Position numbers and translations under genes: made by a program
Shown here: positions 44,926 through 51,443 of the stretch, one piece after another
Numbering within the stretch: position 1 is the first letter of the stretch
Layout: every line of letters begins with the position of its first letter
The notes under the pieces: model-generated
Databases searched by the model: none
Seen by the model: the letters and a program-made list of their open reading frames with translations, nothing else
Told to the model about the DNA's origin: nothing
Assembly: GCF_001854325.1 (NCBI RefSeq)
Contig: NZ_CP017756.1
Span: 1 to 64,000, forward strand
DNA from: Cupriavidus malaysiensis
Lineage (GTDB): Bacteria > Pseudomonadota > Gammaproteobacteria > Burkholderiales > Burkholderiaceae
Direction: 5' to 3'
Length of the DNA stretch: 64,000 bases

Positions 44926-44962
44926 AAAAAGACCTGTCTCTTCCTGGGAAGAGAACAGGTCT
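44926..44962 (-). terminator. terminator of the MoxR gene
   Basis: AGACCTGTTCTC and GAGACAGGTCT pair with one mismatch and are followed by T5 on the minus strand, directly after the stop of the ATPase gene. Confidence 0.8.
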
Positions 44963-44968
44963 GGGGGG

Positions 44969-46399
44969 TTAGTTCATCACGAGTTCCACCTGCGTGCCAC
45001 TGGCCTTGCACAAGGCGGAAACGATGTCTCGCACCGCAGGCGACGATACTGCGACCGGCTTCGCACCAGCCACCGCCTTAGTGAAGGCATCCGTCGCTCG
45101 CCTTGCGGCTTCGATACCGACGGAAGGTCCGAGTTTCACGTCAAGACAGTGGACATACCCACGTTGGTTGAGCTTCTGCTGCAACGCGATCATTGCATCC
45201 TGGCGGGATATGTCCTCTTTCGGCACAAACGGTGTGAAAGGAGTGATCCCAGCACTGGCGGTGAATGTCTTGCCTGTTCTGTCACAAGACCCCAGCACCC
45301 ACACTCGGATCTCGTTCTTGCCTCCTCGGTTTGGATTGAGCAACACAACGAGCTCCATGGTCGGGTCCTCCTGCGCCGGGATCGTCGCCGGAATGCCAAC
45401 GCCTGTCTTGAAGTCCTCGTCCGTCAGGGTGAGCTTGTCGATCATTCGAGACAGCGTACCTTCGATCGCCTTCGCGTGATCGGCTTGCAGCCCGTCCGTC
45501 AAGACAAACTTCAGTCCGAATAGCATCTCGTTGACGGGATCATTGCGCAATGCCTTCGCGCGCGTGTGAAGAACGGCTGCCCACTTTCTCGTGACGCGAG
45601 TCGGCACCGGAACCGGGGACGAACCTTCCAGGAAGCCTGAACGCACTTCATGAGCGAACTCCGCGATCAACCCAATAACCTTACCTGGCAGGCCAGGCAC
45701 GGCTCGATGCAGGATTGCCGCTTCTTCCGTCGCGGTCTTATAGCTCGTCTGGAACTGGAGGTACCGAAGCAAGTAGGCGATGTTCTGACGCTCGGTTCCA
45801 CGGTAATGCACCGCATCCATTCCATGGGAAATCGCATTTCCCGTGGCCACAACGCGAAAGCGCGGTGACGGTTGGATGAGCTCACCTGTCTCCGGGAGGA
45901 ACAGCGGTCCGTCGTCCAGCACCGTGTTCAGGGCCCCTACGACCTTCGGGGGGGCCATATTGCCTTCATCCAGCAGCAACACAGCTCCCTCGCGCATCGC
46001 CCGCGGGAGGGGCCCGTAGACGAAGCCAGTGGAGCCGTCAGCCCGGATGGTCATTTGCCCAGTCAGGTCGGTGAACAGCATACCGCCATGGCAGGCAAAG
46101 CGATACAAAGGGCGGTTTAGCCTTGCGCAGAACTGCTCGATGAGCGACGACTTACCGCAACCGGTGGGGCCTCCGATCATCAGATTTCTCCCCACTTCCC
46201 CACCCTCCCAGAGGATAAGCCGTCGCACCTCGTCAAGCGTGAAGACGTACGCGGGATCAGGGGTTGGAACCAGGTCCTCGATATCCTGTTGGGTGGGGCG
46301 GGGTGGCACGCCGTACCTCAAGCCACGAATCGCTTCGAGGCCGAACAGATCGCCCAGGCTAACCAGGGTCGTTTCAGCTTGCATCGTGCCTGACATCAT
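44969..46399 (-). CDS. MoxR/CobS-like AAA+ ATPase
   Basis: A 476-residue ATPase. Walker A is GPTGCGKS at 77-84, Walker B is LLLDEGN at 141-147, followed by the helix-2 insert region (GPLPRAMREGAVL) and sensor FRVVATGNAISHG. It resembles CobS, the ATPase subunit of cobaltochelatase, and other MoxR proteins that act with VWA partners to remodel or metallate a target. No cobalamin genes are nearby. It has leader B and its own terminator. A VWA gene, a TIM-barrel gene and a DUF3150 gene surround it. Confidence 0.85.
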   Translation of the reverse strand: MMSGTMQAETTLVSLGDLFGLEAIRGLRYGVPPRPTQQDIEDLVPTPDPAYVFTLDEVRRLILWEGGEVGRNLMIGGPTGCGKSSLIEQFCARLNRPLYRFACHGGMLFTDLTGQMTIRADGSTGFVYGPLPRAMREGAVLLLDEGNMAPPKVVGALNTVLDDGPLFLPETGELIQPSPRFRVVATGNAISHGMDAVHYRGTERQNIAYLLRYLQFQTSYKTATEEAAILHRAVPGLPGKVIGLIAEFAHEVRSGFLEGSSPVPVPTRVTRKWAAVLHTRAKALRNDPVNEMLFGLKFVLTDGLQADHAKAIEGTLSRMIDKLTLTDEDFKTGVGIPATIPAQEDPTMELVVLLNPNRGGKNEIRVWVLGSCDRTGKTFTASAGITPFTPFVPKEDISRQDAMIALQQKLNQRGYVHCLDVKLGPSVGIEAARRATDAFTKAVAGAKPVAVSSPAVRDIVSALCKASGTQVELVMN

Positions 46400-46417
46400 T
46401 CTCTCCTTCAGGGATGG

Positions 46418-46463
46418 CCGTAGCCGTTGACATTGCCGAAGTAAATGGCATTGCGCTGCGTAA
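46418..46463 (-). promoter_or_regulatory. leader element copy B (MoxR)
   Basis: Minus strand: CGCAATGCCATTTACTTC, then GGCAATGTCAACG (core 46437-46426) and the ATG only 27 nt further on, the shortest spacing in the set. The second hairpin is replaced by GGCTACGGCC. TTGTTACG lies upstream as a possible -10. Confidence 0.75.
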
Positions 46464-46483
46464 CAAACGCGCCGAACGGATGG

Positions 46484-46515
46484 GCCCCACGGTCGAGCAT
46501 GCTCGACCGTGGGGC
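46484..46515. repeat. 32-bp perfect palindrome
   Basis: The arm GCCCCACGGTCGAGCA at 46484-46499 meets its reverse complement at 46500-46515 with no spacer. It lies between the stop of the TIM-barrel gene and leader B, where other units have a terminator. No T tract follows on either strand. Confidence 0.9.
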
Positions 46516-46536
46516 ACCGGTCATTCCTCGCCCCCG

Positions 46537-47310
46537 TTAGGTTCTTTGTCTCGGCACGTACTCGCCGGTTGTCCTCCCCCGATGGCGTCCCTCGGAGAAG
46601 ACGATCGCCGATGCGTTCACGTGATCAAGCGACGAGTGCCACCAAGGAGGCTCGGCACAGATCTCGTGGGTGTCGCGAAGGCCATCGTTGTCGCTGACGT
46701 GCACCTCGATACACCGCTCGCACGCCAGCATTTCCGCCAGGAGGGTCTCCTGCCGCTCCCCGCTGGCCTCGGAAAGGATGTGGACGTGCGACAGGTCGAT
46801 GGCGTACGGCACCCCTGACTCGAAAACAGCCCGGTACTCCGCCCAGCTCGACACCAACTGGGCACCGGCGCGATCCGGGTAGCCGCCCTCGATCCCGACC
46901 GGGCAACCGAAGAGGTCGGCACACTGTCGGGCATAGCGGAGCGCCCTGGCGAGAGACGCCTCGGCCCTGCGTCCCGCGTGCGCCGTGTACGCCGTTGCGC
47001 CCAGGGCGCGACTGACGTCGGCGGCGGCCTTGAACCAGTCCATGTGTCGCTCGAAACCAGCGAGATCCGCCAGCGTGAACTTCTCGGTGACTCGGACATT
47101 CGCGTGGAGGCGAAACCGAGTATTGGGATGGTCGAGCTTGAGTTTGTCCGCCACCTCCAGGTCGAGAACCGTTCGGATTTGCGGGGCCAGCTGCACGTGT
47201 GTTACCGACAGCTCGCCGAAGAGCGGCTCCCACATGCCTCGGCAAGCTTGTTCCATCGCGCCAGACAATGTCGCACCGGGCCACGATGCCAAGGAAACGT
47301 GCGCCCTCAT
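46537..47310 (-). CDS. TIM-barrel sugar isomerase/AP endonuclease-like protein
   Basis: A 257-residue protein with the pattern of the xylose-isomerase-like/AP endonuclease 2 superfamily: FRLHANVRV, LGATAYTAHAGRRAEASLARALRYARQCADLFGCPVGIEGGYPD, YAIDLSHVHIL, and CIEVHVSDNDGLRDTHEI. Conserved His, Glu and Asp residues at the ends of the strands fit a metal site. The substrate is unknown. It overlaps the previous stop by 4 nt and sits between the VWA and MoxR genes. Confidence 0.7.
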   Translation of the reverse strand: MRAHVSLASWPGATLSGAMEQACRGMWEPLFGELSVTHVQLAPQIRTVLDLEVADKLKLDHPNTRFRLHANVRVTEKFTLADLAGFERHMDWFKAAADVSRALGATAYTAHAGRRAEASLARALRYARQCADLFGCPVGIEGGYPDRAGAQLVSSWAEYRAVFESGVPYAIDLSHVHILSEASGERQETLLAEMLACERCIEVHVSDNDGLRDTHEICAEPPWWHSSLDHVNASAIVFSEGRHRGRTTGEYVPRQRT

Positions 47311-47756
47311 AGCACGGTCTCCGTGTGATCCGATTCCACGTAGTAGTCGATATGAGAGAGGACGATGGTATCGTCTTCCCACGTGAATCGAGCCTCCCCA
47401 CTTCCACCCTCGTTGTTTTCGAACCCTGGATGAAGCCGATTAAGGGTCGCTTCGACATACTCTCGCAGGGCATCCTCGAGTGACATCGTCTGGGGCGCGC
47501 AAGTTGTGCCTTGCAATTCTCGCGTCTCCGCGAAGATCAGAACGTCCATGGTCTCCGGGGGCGATACTCCATCGGGAAACACGATGGAGACATCCTCGGC
47601 ACCTCCCGAGTCTCCGTAGCCCTGGTACGAGACCGTGGCACTCACCGCGCCAAAGGCGCGCAGGGCCTCAAGCAGGATCCTCTTGTTGTTTTCATGAACC
47701 GGCCGGCTGGGATCCAAACCAGGGTAGCCGGTGAGATTCTCTTGACCTTCTGACAT
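47307..47756 (-). CDS. DUF6878-like hypothetical protein
   Basis: A 149-residue acidic protein (NKRILLEALRAFGAVSATVSYQGYGDSGGAEDVSIVFPDG...LHPGFENNEGGSGEARFTWEDDTIVLSHIDYYVESDHTETVL). I recall the SYQGYGDSGGxE and GFENNEGGxGE blocks from the DUF6878 family on mobile elements, though the number is from memory. Its stop overlaps the TIM-barrel start. Function unknown. Confidence 0.65.
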   Translation of the reverse strand: MSEGQENLTGYPGLDPSRPVHENNKRILLEALRAFGAVSATVSYQGYGDSGGAEDVSIVFPDGVSPPETMDVLIFAETRELQGTTCAPQTMSLEDALREYVEATLNRLHPGFENNEGGSGEARFTWEDDTIVLSHIDYYVESDHTETVL

Positions 47757-47846
47757 GCAAGACTCCTAAATTCGCGTCGCCGACACAATCGGGAATGGCG
47801 GGCCGGATCTGCGCGAGGTTGACGAGCGCGGCGGACTACACCGCGA

Positions 47847-47885
47847 CCACATTGCAGGTGAGAAGGGCGTTGCAGGGCCTATCAA
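47847..47885 (-). promoter_or_regulatory. leader element copy K (degenerate)
   Basis: Minus strand: TGATAGGCCCTGCAACGCCC, then CCTGCAATGTGG. The first part is nearly the same as in copy H (TGATAGGCCCCGCAA). The core GCAATGTG is kept but the spacing to the ATG at 47756 is about 90 nt, longer than in the others. Confidence 0.5.
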
Positions 47886-47930
47886 TGAAAACGCCCAGGC
47901 CTGCGGTAGCAGGACGCTGGGCGTAGAGTG
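47884..47930 (-). terminator. terminator of the VWA gene
   Basis: GCCCAGCGTCCTGCTACCGC and its partner GCAGGCCTGGGC form a long hairpin followed by TTTTC on the minus strand, 25 nt after the VWA stop. Confidence 0.75.
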
Positions 47931-47954
47931 GGACTATCTGTGTACGATTACCTC

Positions 47955-49535
47955 TCAGACAGCACGTTGAATGGCTTCGAAGATCGCTGCCGCGAAGCCC
48001 GAGACATCTCGAGCTCTGGAGACCTCATAGCTCCTGCCGAGGAGGCGGTGTTCAAAGCTGTCCCCATCGGAACCCACGAAGAGGAAGGCAAACTCGATAC
48101 CGATAGCACTCAATTCCTCAACAACAGCGAGCGATAGCTCTTCGTCGTCTGGATTGCCGTCCGTGACAACCAGTACGAGCCGACGGGTCTCCGTTCTCCC
48201 GAGCAGCGGGTCCGCGATCCTCTGCAGCCCGAACTCCAGTTTCGTCGCCCCTTGCCGATGGACGAGACAGTATCGTTCGGTGGGTGCCCAAGGGTCTCCA
48301 AAGTCCTTGAACTGCGTGACACCATCTCCGAAGCCATGAAGTGATAGCGGCACGTCATGCCGACCGAGCACCCGCCCCGCGGCAATGGCAATCGCAGCTG
48401 CGGCTGTGGAGCGCGTGATAGCCCCCATCGGCCTGCTCATCGACCCGGACGTGTCCAACAGAATGGCCACCGCAGTGCTGAGGCCGGCCCCTTCACTTAC
48501 ATGGCGAAACACGTCCAAAGCGCCAAGACGCATTCCCGCCAGCCGCCTACCGTCTAACCTGCCGCCGCTTCGGCTGTAGGTCACCCCTGTCATGGTTCGC
48601 GCCTCAAGTAGCGCCTCCAGCCGCATACCGAGCGTCTGCTCAACGAGGCCAGCAGCAGCACGAGCAGCGTCCTGCTCCGCCTCGTACTTGTGCCCTGCAG
48701 CTTCGGTCGGAGCGATCAAGCTGCCCTCGCCCTCAGCCGCGCCATACGGTCGGCCACCAGATGCATCGCCTTTCGACATCACACCTGCTTGTTGAAGGAG
48801 GGCGACCATTGCACGACCGCGATCAGTTTCACCCAAGTTCGGAGCCGTCGCACCAAGCAGCGCCGTCAGTGGCGATGGGGCACCGTGCTTGGCCTGTTGC
48901 TTCGCTTCGTGCGAAAGAAGGGAGACGATCTCGCAGGCAAGTTGGGTCGCCCGGTGAGTGTCATGGACCTGATCGACCTGCACCGCGATCCCGCGCATCG
49001 CATCCACGAGCTGGGGGCCCACCTGGCTCGATAGCGCCGCGCAATGGGCCGCCGCGTACTGCACGAGACGGTCGTCGCGGTAATGCCGTCCCAACATCTC
49101 GGTGAGAAGCCAGTTTGTGAAGAGCTTGGGCAGGGCCTGTGGCTCAACCTTCGCCGAGCCGTACCACCCCAATCGGATCATCACGTCCATCGACGCCACG
49201 ATATTGCGGTAGCTGCCAGGCAGAATCCTAGCCTGCTCCCGCTCAATCCAGACGTCCTCGATGATGTTCGCGATTTTCCCCGTGATTGGCGGTTGACGTT
49301 TCAGCGTCTCCCACGCATCAAACCAGGTGTACCGCAGGTGTGCACACTCGTGGTCGAGAAGCCCGTTGATCAGGATCCCGTGTTCTTCCGAGCCCAAAGC
49401 GCTCACCACCGGCAGTACGACCCTCTTTCCGTCCGTATAAGCCGTCTCGGCAGCGGGATCGAAGATCACACTGACGTTGCGCCGGCGCCCGATCATGCTG
49501 GCAAGCAGTTGCAACGCGCGTACGGTCATGGCCAT
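47955..49535 (-). CDS. VWA-domain protein with HExxH-like site (CobT-like)
   Basis: A 526-residue protein. The N-terminal part has a metal site HECAH at 62-66 in the context LINGLLDHECAHLRYT. The C-terminal VWA domain begins near 355, with the MIDAS motif DTSGSM at 361-366 and later VLVVTDGNPDDEEL. This layout is that of CobT-like partners of MoxR ATPases. The ATG at 49535 has AGGAG 6 nt upstream and follows leader C. With the MoxR gene it should form one chaperone or metal-inserting machine. Confidence 0.85.
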   Translation of the reverse strand: MAMTVRALQLLASMIGRRRNVSVIFDPAAETAYTDGKRVVLPVVSALGSEEHGILINGLLDHECAHLRYTWFDAWETLKRQPPITGKIANIIEDVWIEREQARILPGSYRNIVASMDVMIRLGWYGSAKVEPQALPKLFTNWLLTEMLGRHYRDDRLVQYAAAHCAALSSQVGPQLVDAMRGIAVQVDQVHDTHRATQLACEIVSLLSHEAKQQAKHGAPSPLTALLGATAPNLGETDRGRAMVALLQQAGVMSKGDASGGRPYGAAEGEGSLIAPTEAAGHKYEAEQDAARAAAGLVEQTLGMRLEALLEARTMTGVTYSRSGGRLDGRRLAGMRLGALDVFRHVSEGAGLSTAVAILLDTSGSMSRPMGAITRSTAAAAIAIAAGRVLGRHDVPLSLHGFGDGVTQFKDFGDPWAPTERYCLVHRQGATKLEFGLQRIADPLLGRTETRRLVLVVTDGNPDDEELSLAVVEELSAIGIEFAFLFVGSDGDSFEHRLLGRSYEVSRARDVSGFAAAIFEAIQRAV

Positions 49536-49550
49536 TTCTTTCTCCTGTAA

Positions 49551-49590
49551 GGGGTTGACATTGCCCCTTGAGATGGCCGTGTGCGCCGCT
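49551..49590 (-). promoter_or_regulatory. leader element copy C (VWA)
   Basis: Minus strand: CGCACACGGCCATCTCAAGG, then GGCAATGTCAACCCC (core 49565-49554), AGGAG and the ATG at 49535. The second hairpin is reduced. Confidence 0.7.
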
Positions 49591-49593
49591 CTC

Positions 49594-49638
49594 CGTACCG
49601 TGTTCTGGAATGCACATTCCACGAATGGGGACGGTACG
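49594..49638. repeat. nested inverted repeat upstream of leader C
   Basis: CGTACCGT (49594-49601) pairs with ACGGTACG (49631-49638), and inside it GGAATG pairs with CATTCC (49607-49620). It lies between two divergent promoters and may be an operator. Confidence 0.55.
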
Positions 49639-49698
49639 CGGGCGCCCCGTCGCCATGCGGATCATTAAGATGGTTTTTAAACATCGCCGCGTGCATAT

Positions 49699-49727
49699 TT
49701 GACATTCTGGCGCGTTCGTTCGAGAAT
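49699..49727 (+). promoter_or_regulatory. promoter of the 49846 gene
   Basis: TTGACA (49699-49704), 17 nt, GAGAAT (49722-49727). The stretch TGACATTCTGGCG at 49700-49712 matches TGACATTCTAGCG at the HTH-operon promoter (43433-43445) in 12 of 13 positions. Confidence 0.6.
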
Positions 49728-49845
49728 CCGGCCAACGCGGCTCGAGTTGGTAGCTCGCCGCATCGAACCGCCGGCTCTCGCCGGTGTGGAACCAAGCCGC
49801 GGTATGGGCTGGACGAACCTGCTGATTTGCGAGGATGGCAAGATC

Positions 49846-50223
49846 ATGGCAAGGACGAACGCAACGAGTTCCGTTGTGGCCGCCATCGAGGCGGGCGCAA
49901 TGACCCTACGCGCTATCGCGGAGCAGACCGCTGTTCCGTATCGCACCGTGAACGCAGTCGTGTACGCGCTGGAACGACAGCATCGCGTGCGTGCTGACGA
50001 CTACGACAAGGCTCGGTGTGAACAGTGCTTCACAGTGATCCTGGCAGCCGTTCGTCCCAGAGCGGAACGTGTACGTCACCCCCATCCCCGTGTGCTGCTG
50101 CTGGAGTCCCGCAAGGCAGAGCAAGCCCGGGCCAACGAGACCGCACGTCATCTCCCCGCTTGGGTGCCCCATCCCATGCGCGTGCCGGCTTTCAGCGGCA
50201 CCCGAGTCGTGCATCACATCTAA
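49846..50223 (+). CDS. small HTH-like protein
   Basis: A 125-residue protein: MARTNATSSVVAAIEAGAMTLRAIAEQTAVPYRTVNAVVYALERQHRVRADDYDKARCEQCF. The first 60 residues are a clear helix-turn-helix with a TLRAIAEQTAVPYRTVNAVVYAL core. The C-terminus is basic. An alternative start at 49804 would add 14 residues. It is probably a DNA-binding regulator. It has its own promoter and is transcribed against the VWA gene. Confidence 0.6.
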   Translation: MARTNATSSVVAAIEAGAMTLRAIAEQTAVPYRTVNAVVYALERQHRVRADDYDKARCEQCFTVILAAVRPRAERVRHPHPRVLLLESRKAEQARANETARHLPAWVPHPMRVPAFSGTRVVHHI

Positions 50224-50266
50224 TGGCGACGGCGCGCCCTGTACTCCTGCCCATGCGGTCTCGATG

Positions 50267-50285
50267 CCGTATCATGGTGACACCG
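50267..50285 (+). promoter_or_regulatory. operator-like sequence ahead of small HTH gene
   Basis: CGTATCATGGTGACACC matches the palindrome of the parB-like promoter (GGTGTCATGGTGACACC) in 14 of 17 positions, with ATGGTGACACC identical. TATCAT here could also be the -10 box of the 50307 gene. Confidence 0.5.
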
Positions 50286-50306
50286 TTACCGAGATACGCA
50301 GGAAAG

Positions 50307-50540
50307 ATGACAGGCGAAGAGTTCAAAGAGATTCGGCACGAGCTGGGCTGGAGCTTCTCCCAAGCCTCCCAGGCACTCGGCGTTTCCGCCGAAACCCTCA
50401 AGCGCGCGTCTGCGGGGCGGCAGCTGATCAGCCCCTCTCTCGAGCGACTTCTCCTCGCCAGCCTTCTCATTCATCGGAAGGGACTGATGACGGAGTACGA
50501 CGCGCTCCAACAGCGGTACCGGCAGCCGGCGGCCGCCTAA
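50307..50540 (+). CDS. Cro/C1-type HTH protein
   Basis: A 77-residue protein: MTGEEFKEIRHELGWSFSQASQALGVSAETLKRASAGRQLISPSLERLL. It is a classic Xre-type helix-turn-helix with little else. AGGA lies 5 nt before the ATG. Its own promoter carries the operator-like sequence shared with the parB-like promoter, so it is the best candidate for the protein that binds both. Confidence 0.72.
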   Translation: MTGEEFKEIRHELGWSFSQASQALGVSAETLKRASAGRQLISPSLERLLLASLLIHRKGLMTEYDALQQRYRQPAAA

Positions 50541-50559
50541 TCCAGCCTTTGGAATGACC

Positions 50560-50877
50560 ATGGCGACCATTCTCCTGGACGACGGGCTTTACTACATCGA
50601 GCGCATCGACCGACGCCGCGGGAGACGTTGTCCTACCTTTGGCACGCTTTGCCGACGGCGCGAGGCCTTTGCCCGCCCATCTGACGCTGATGCACGGATC
50701 GGTGTCTACGAGTGCATTGCGCCGGGGCAATGGGTAGTGCACGTCGTCTTTGGTATTCCCGCAGCGGTGGTTTCGTGCGGCACTCACTTGGACTGGAAGG
50801 ACGCCATCGTGGCACTCTGGCGTGCCCGCAATGCGATAGCTCTGCCCTCTTCCAGAGATCTCGCTACCCAGCCGTAG
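50560..50877 (+). CDS. small hypothetical protein
   Basis: A 105-residue protein (ATILLDDGLYYIERIDRRRGRRCPTFGTLCRRREAFARPSDADARIGVYECIAPGQWVVHVVFG). It follows the HTH gene by 19 nt in the same direction and ends just before a terminator. The beta-rich pattern is not assigned. An in-frame ATG two codons earlier (50554) is equally possible. Confidence 0.55.
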   Translation: MATILLDDGLYYIERIDRRRGRRCPTFGTLCRRREAFARPSDADARIGVYECIAPGQWVVHVVFGIPAAVVSCGTHLDWKDAIVALWRARNAIALPSSRDLATQP

Positions 50878-50880
50878 CAA

Positions 50881-50924
50881 GGAAAAATCCCCAGTTCCGC
50901 GCCTGCGAAAACTGGGGATTTGTG
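50881..50924. terminator. bidirectional terminator
   Basis: AAATCCCCAGTT and AACTGGGGATTT form a hairpin with A5 and TTTG ends. It separates two convergent genes and can serve both. Confidence 0.8.
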
Positions 50925-50940
50925 TGGGCGGACTACCGGA

Positions 50941-51348
50941 TCACTCCTCGGCCGCCCCGATCTCATTTATCGGGATACCGAAGGCGTCGGCTGCGGCCTG
51001 GTAGATGTTGGAGAGACCGATGACAGTTCGCCGTCCGTCCGAGGCATACGCTTCAGCACGCCCCGTCAGGTAGCGAAGGCGCTCGGCTCCAACCTCCAGC
51101 AGAACCAACACCTGCCCGTCTTCGAGATACGGGCAGATCAGCTCCGCCGGGTCAAACTCCAGCTCCTCATCGTCGTCGTCGTCGAAGTAGACGGTCGGCC
51201 AACCGCCGTCATCCGTCATACAGTGCAACCAGTGTTTTCCTCCTTCCTCATTGATAACAATGTCAAATGGCTCGAGCGACTCCTTCAGTCCCTCGATGTC
51301 CTTGACCTTCACGTAGTTGGATCTCGCTGATCCACACCAATTTCCCAT
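50941..51348 (-). CDS. acidic hypothetical protein
   Basis: A 135-residue protein with an acidic run (YFDDDDDEELEFDPAELI) in the middle, and a C-terminus RRTVIGLSNIYQAAADAFGIPINEIGAAEE. Highly acidic small proteins on mobile elements are sometimes DNA mimics, but nothing specific supports this here. It lies downstream of the DUF4942 gene. The ATG at 51348 begins MGNWCGSARSNYVKVKD. Confidence 0.58.
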   Translation of the reverse strand: MGNWCGSARSNYVKVKDIEGLKESLEPFDIVINEEGGKHWLHCMTDDGGWPTVYFDDDDDEELEFDPAELICPYLEDGQVLVLLEVGAERLRYLTGRAEAYASDGRRTVIGLSNIYQAAADAFGIPINEIGAAEE

Positions 51349-51443
51349 TGCAGTTTCTCCACTATCGATGATCGGGTCGACGACCCGGGCCGCGGTACAG
51401 AGCACCAGGTCGTGAACAGCGCCGACCTGAGGCGACCGATCGC

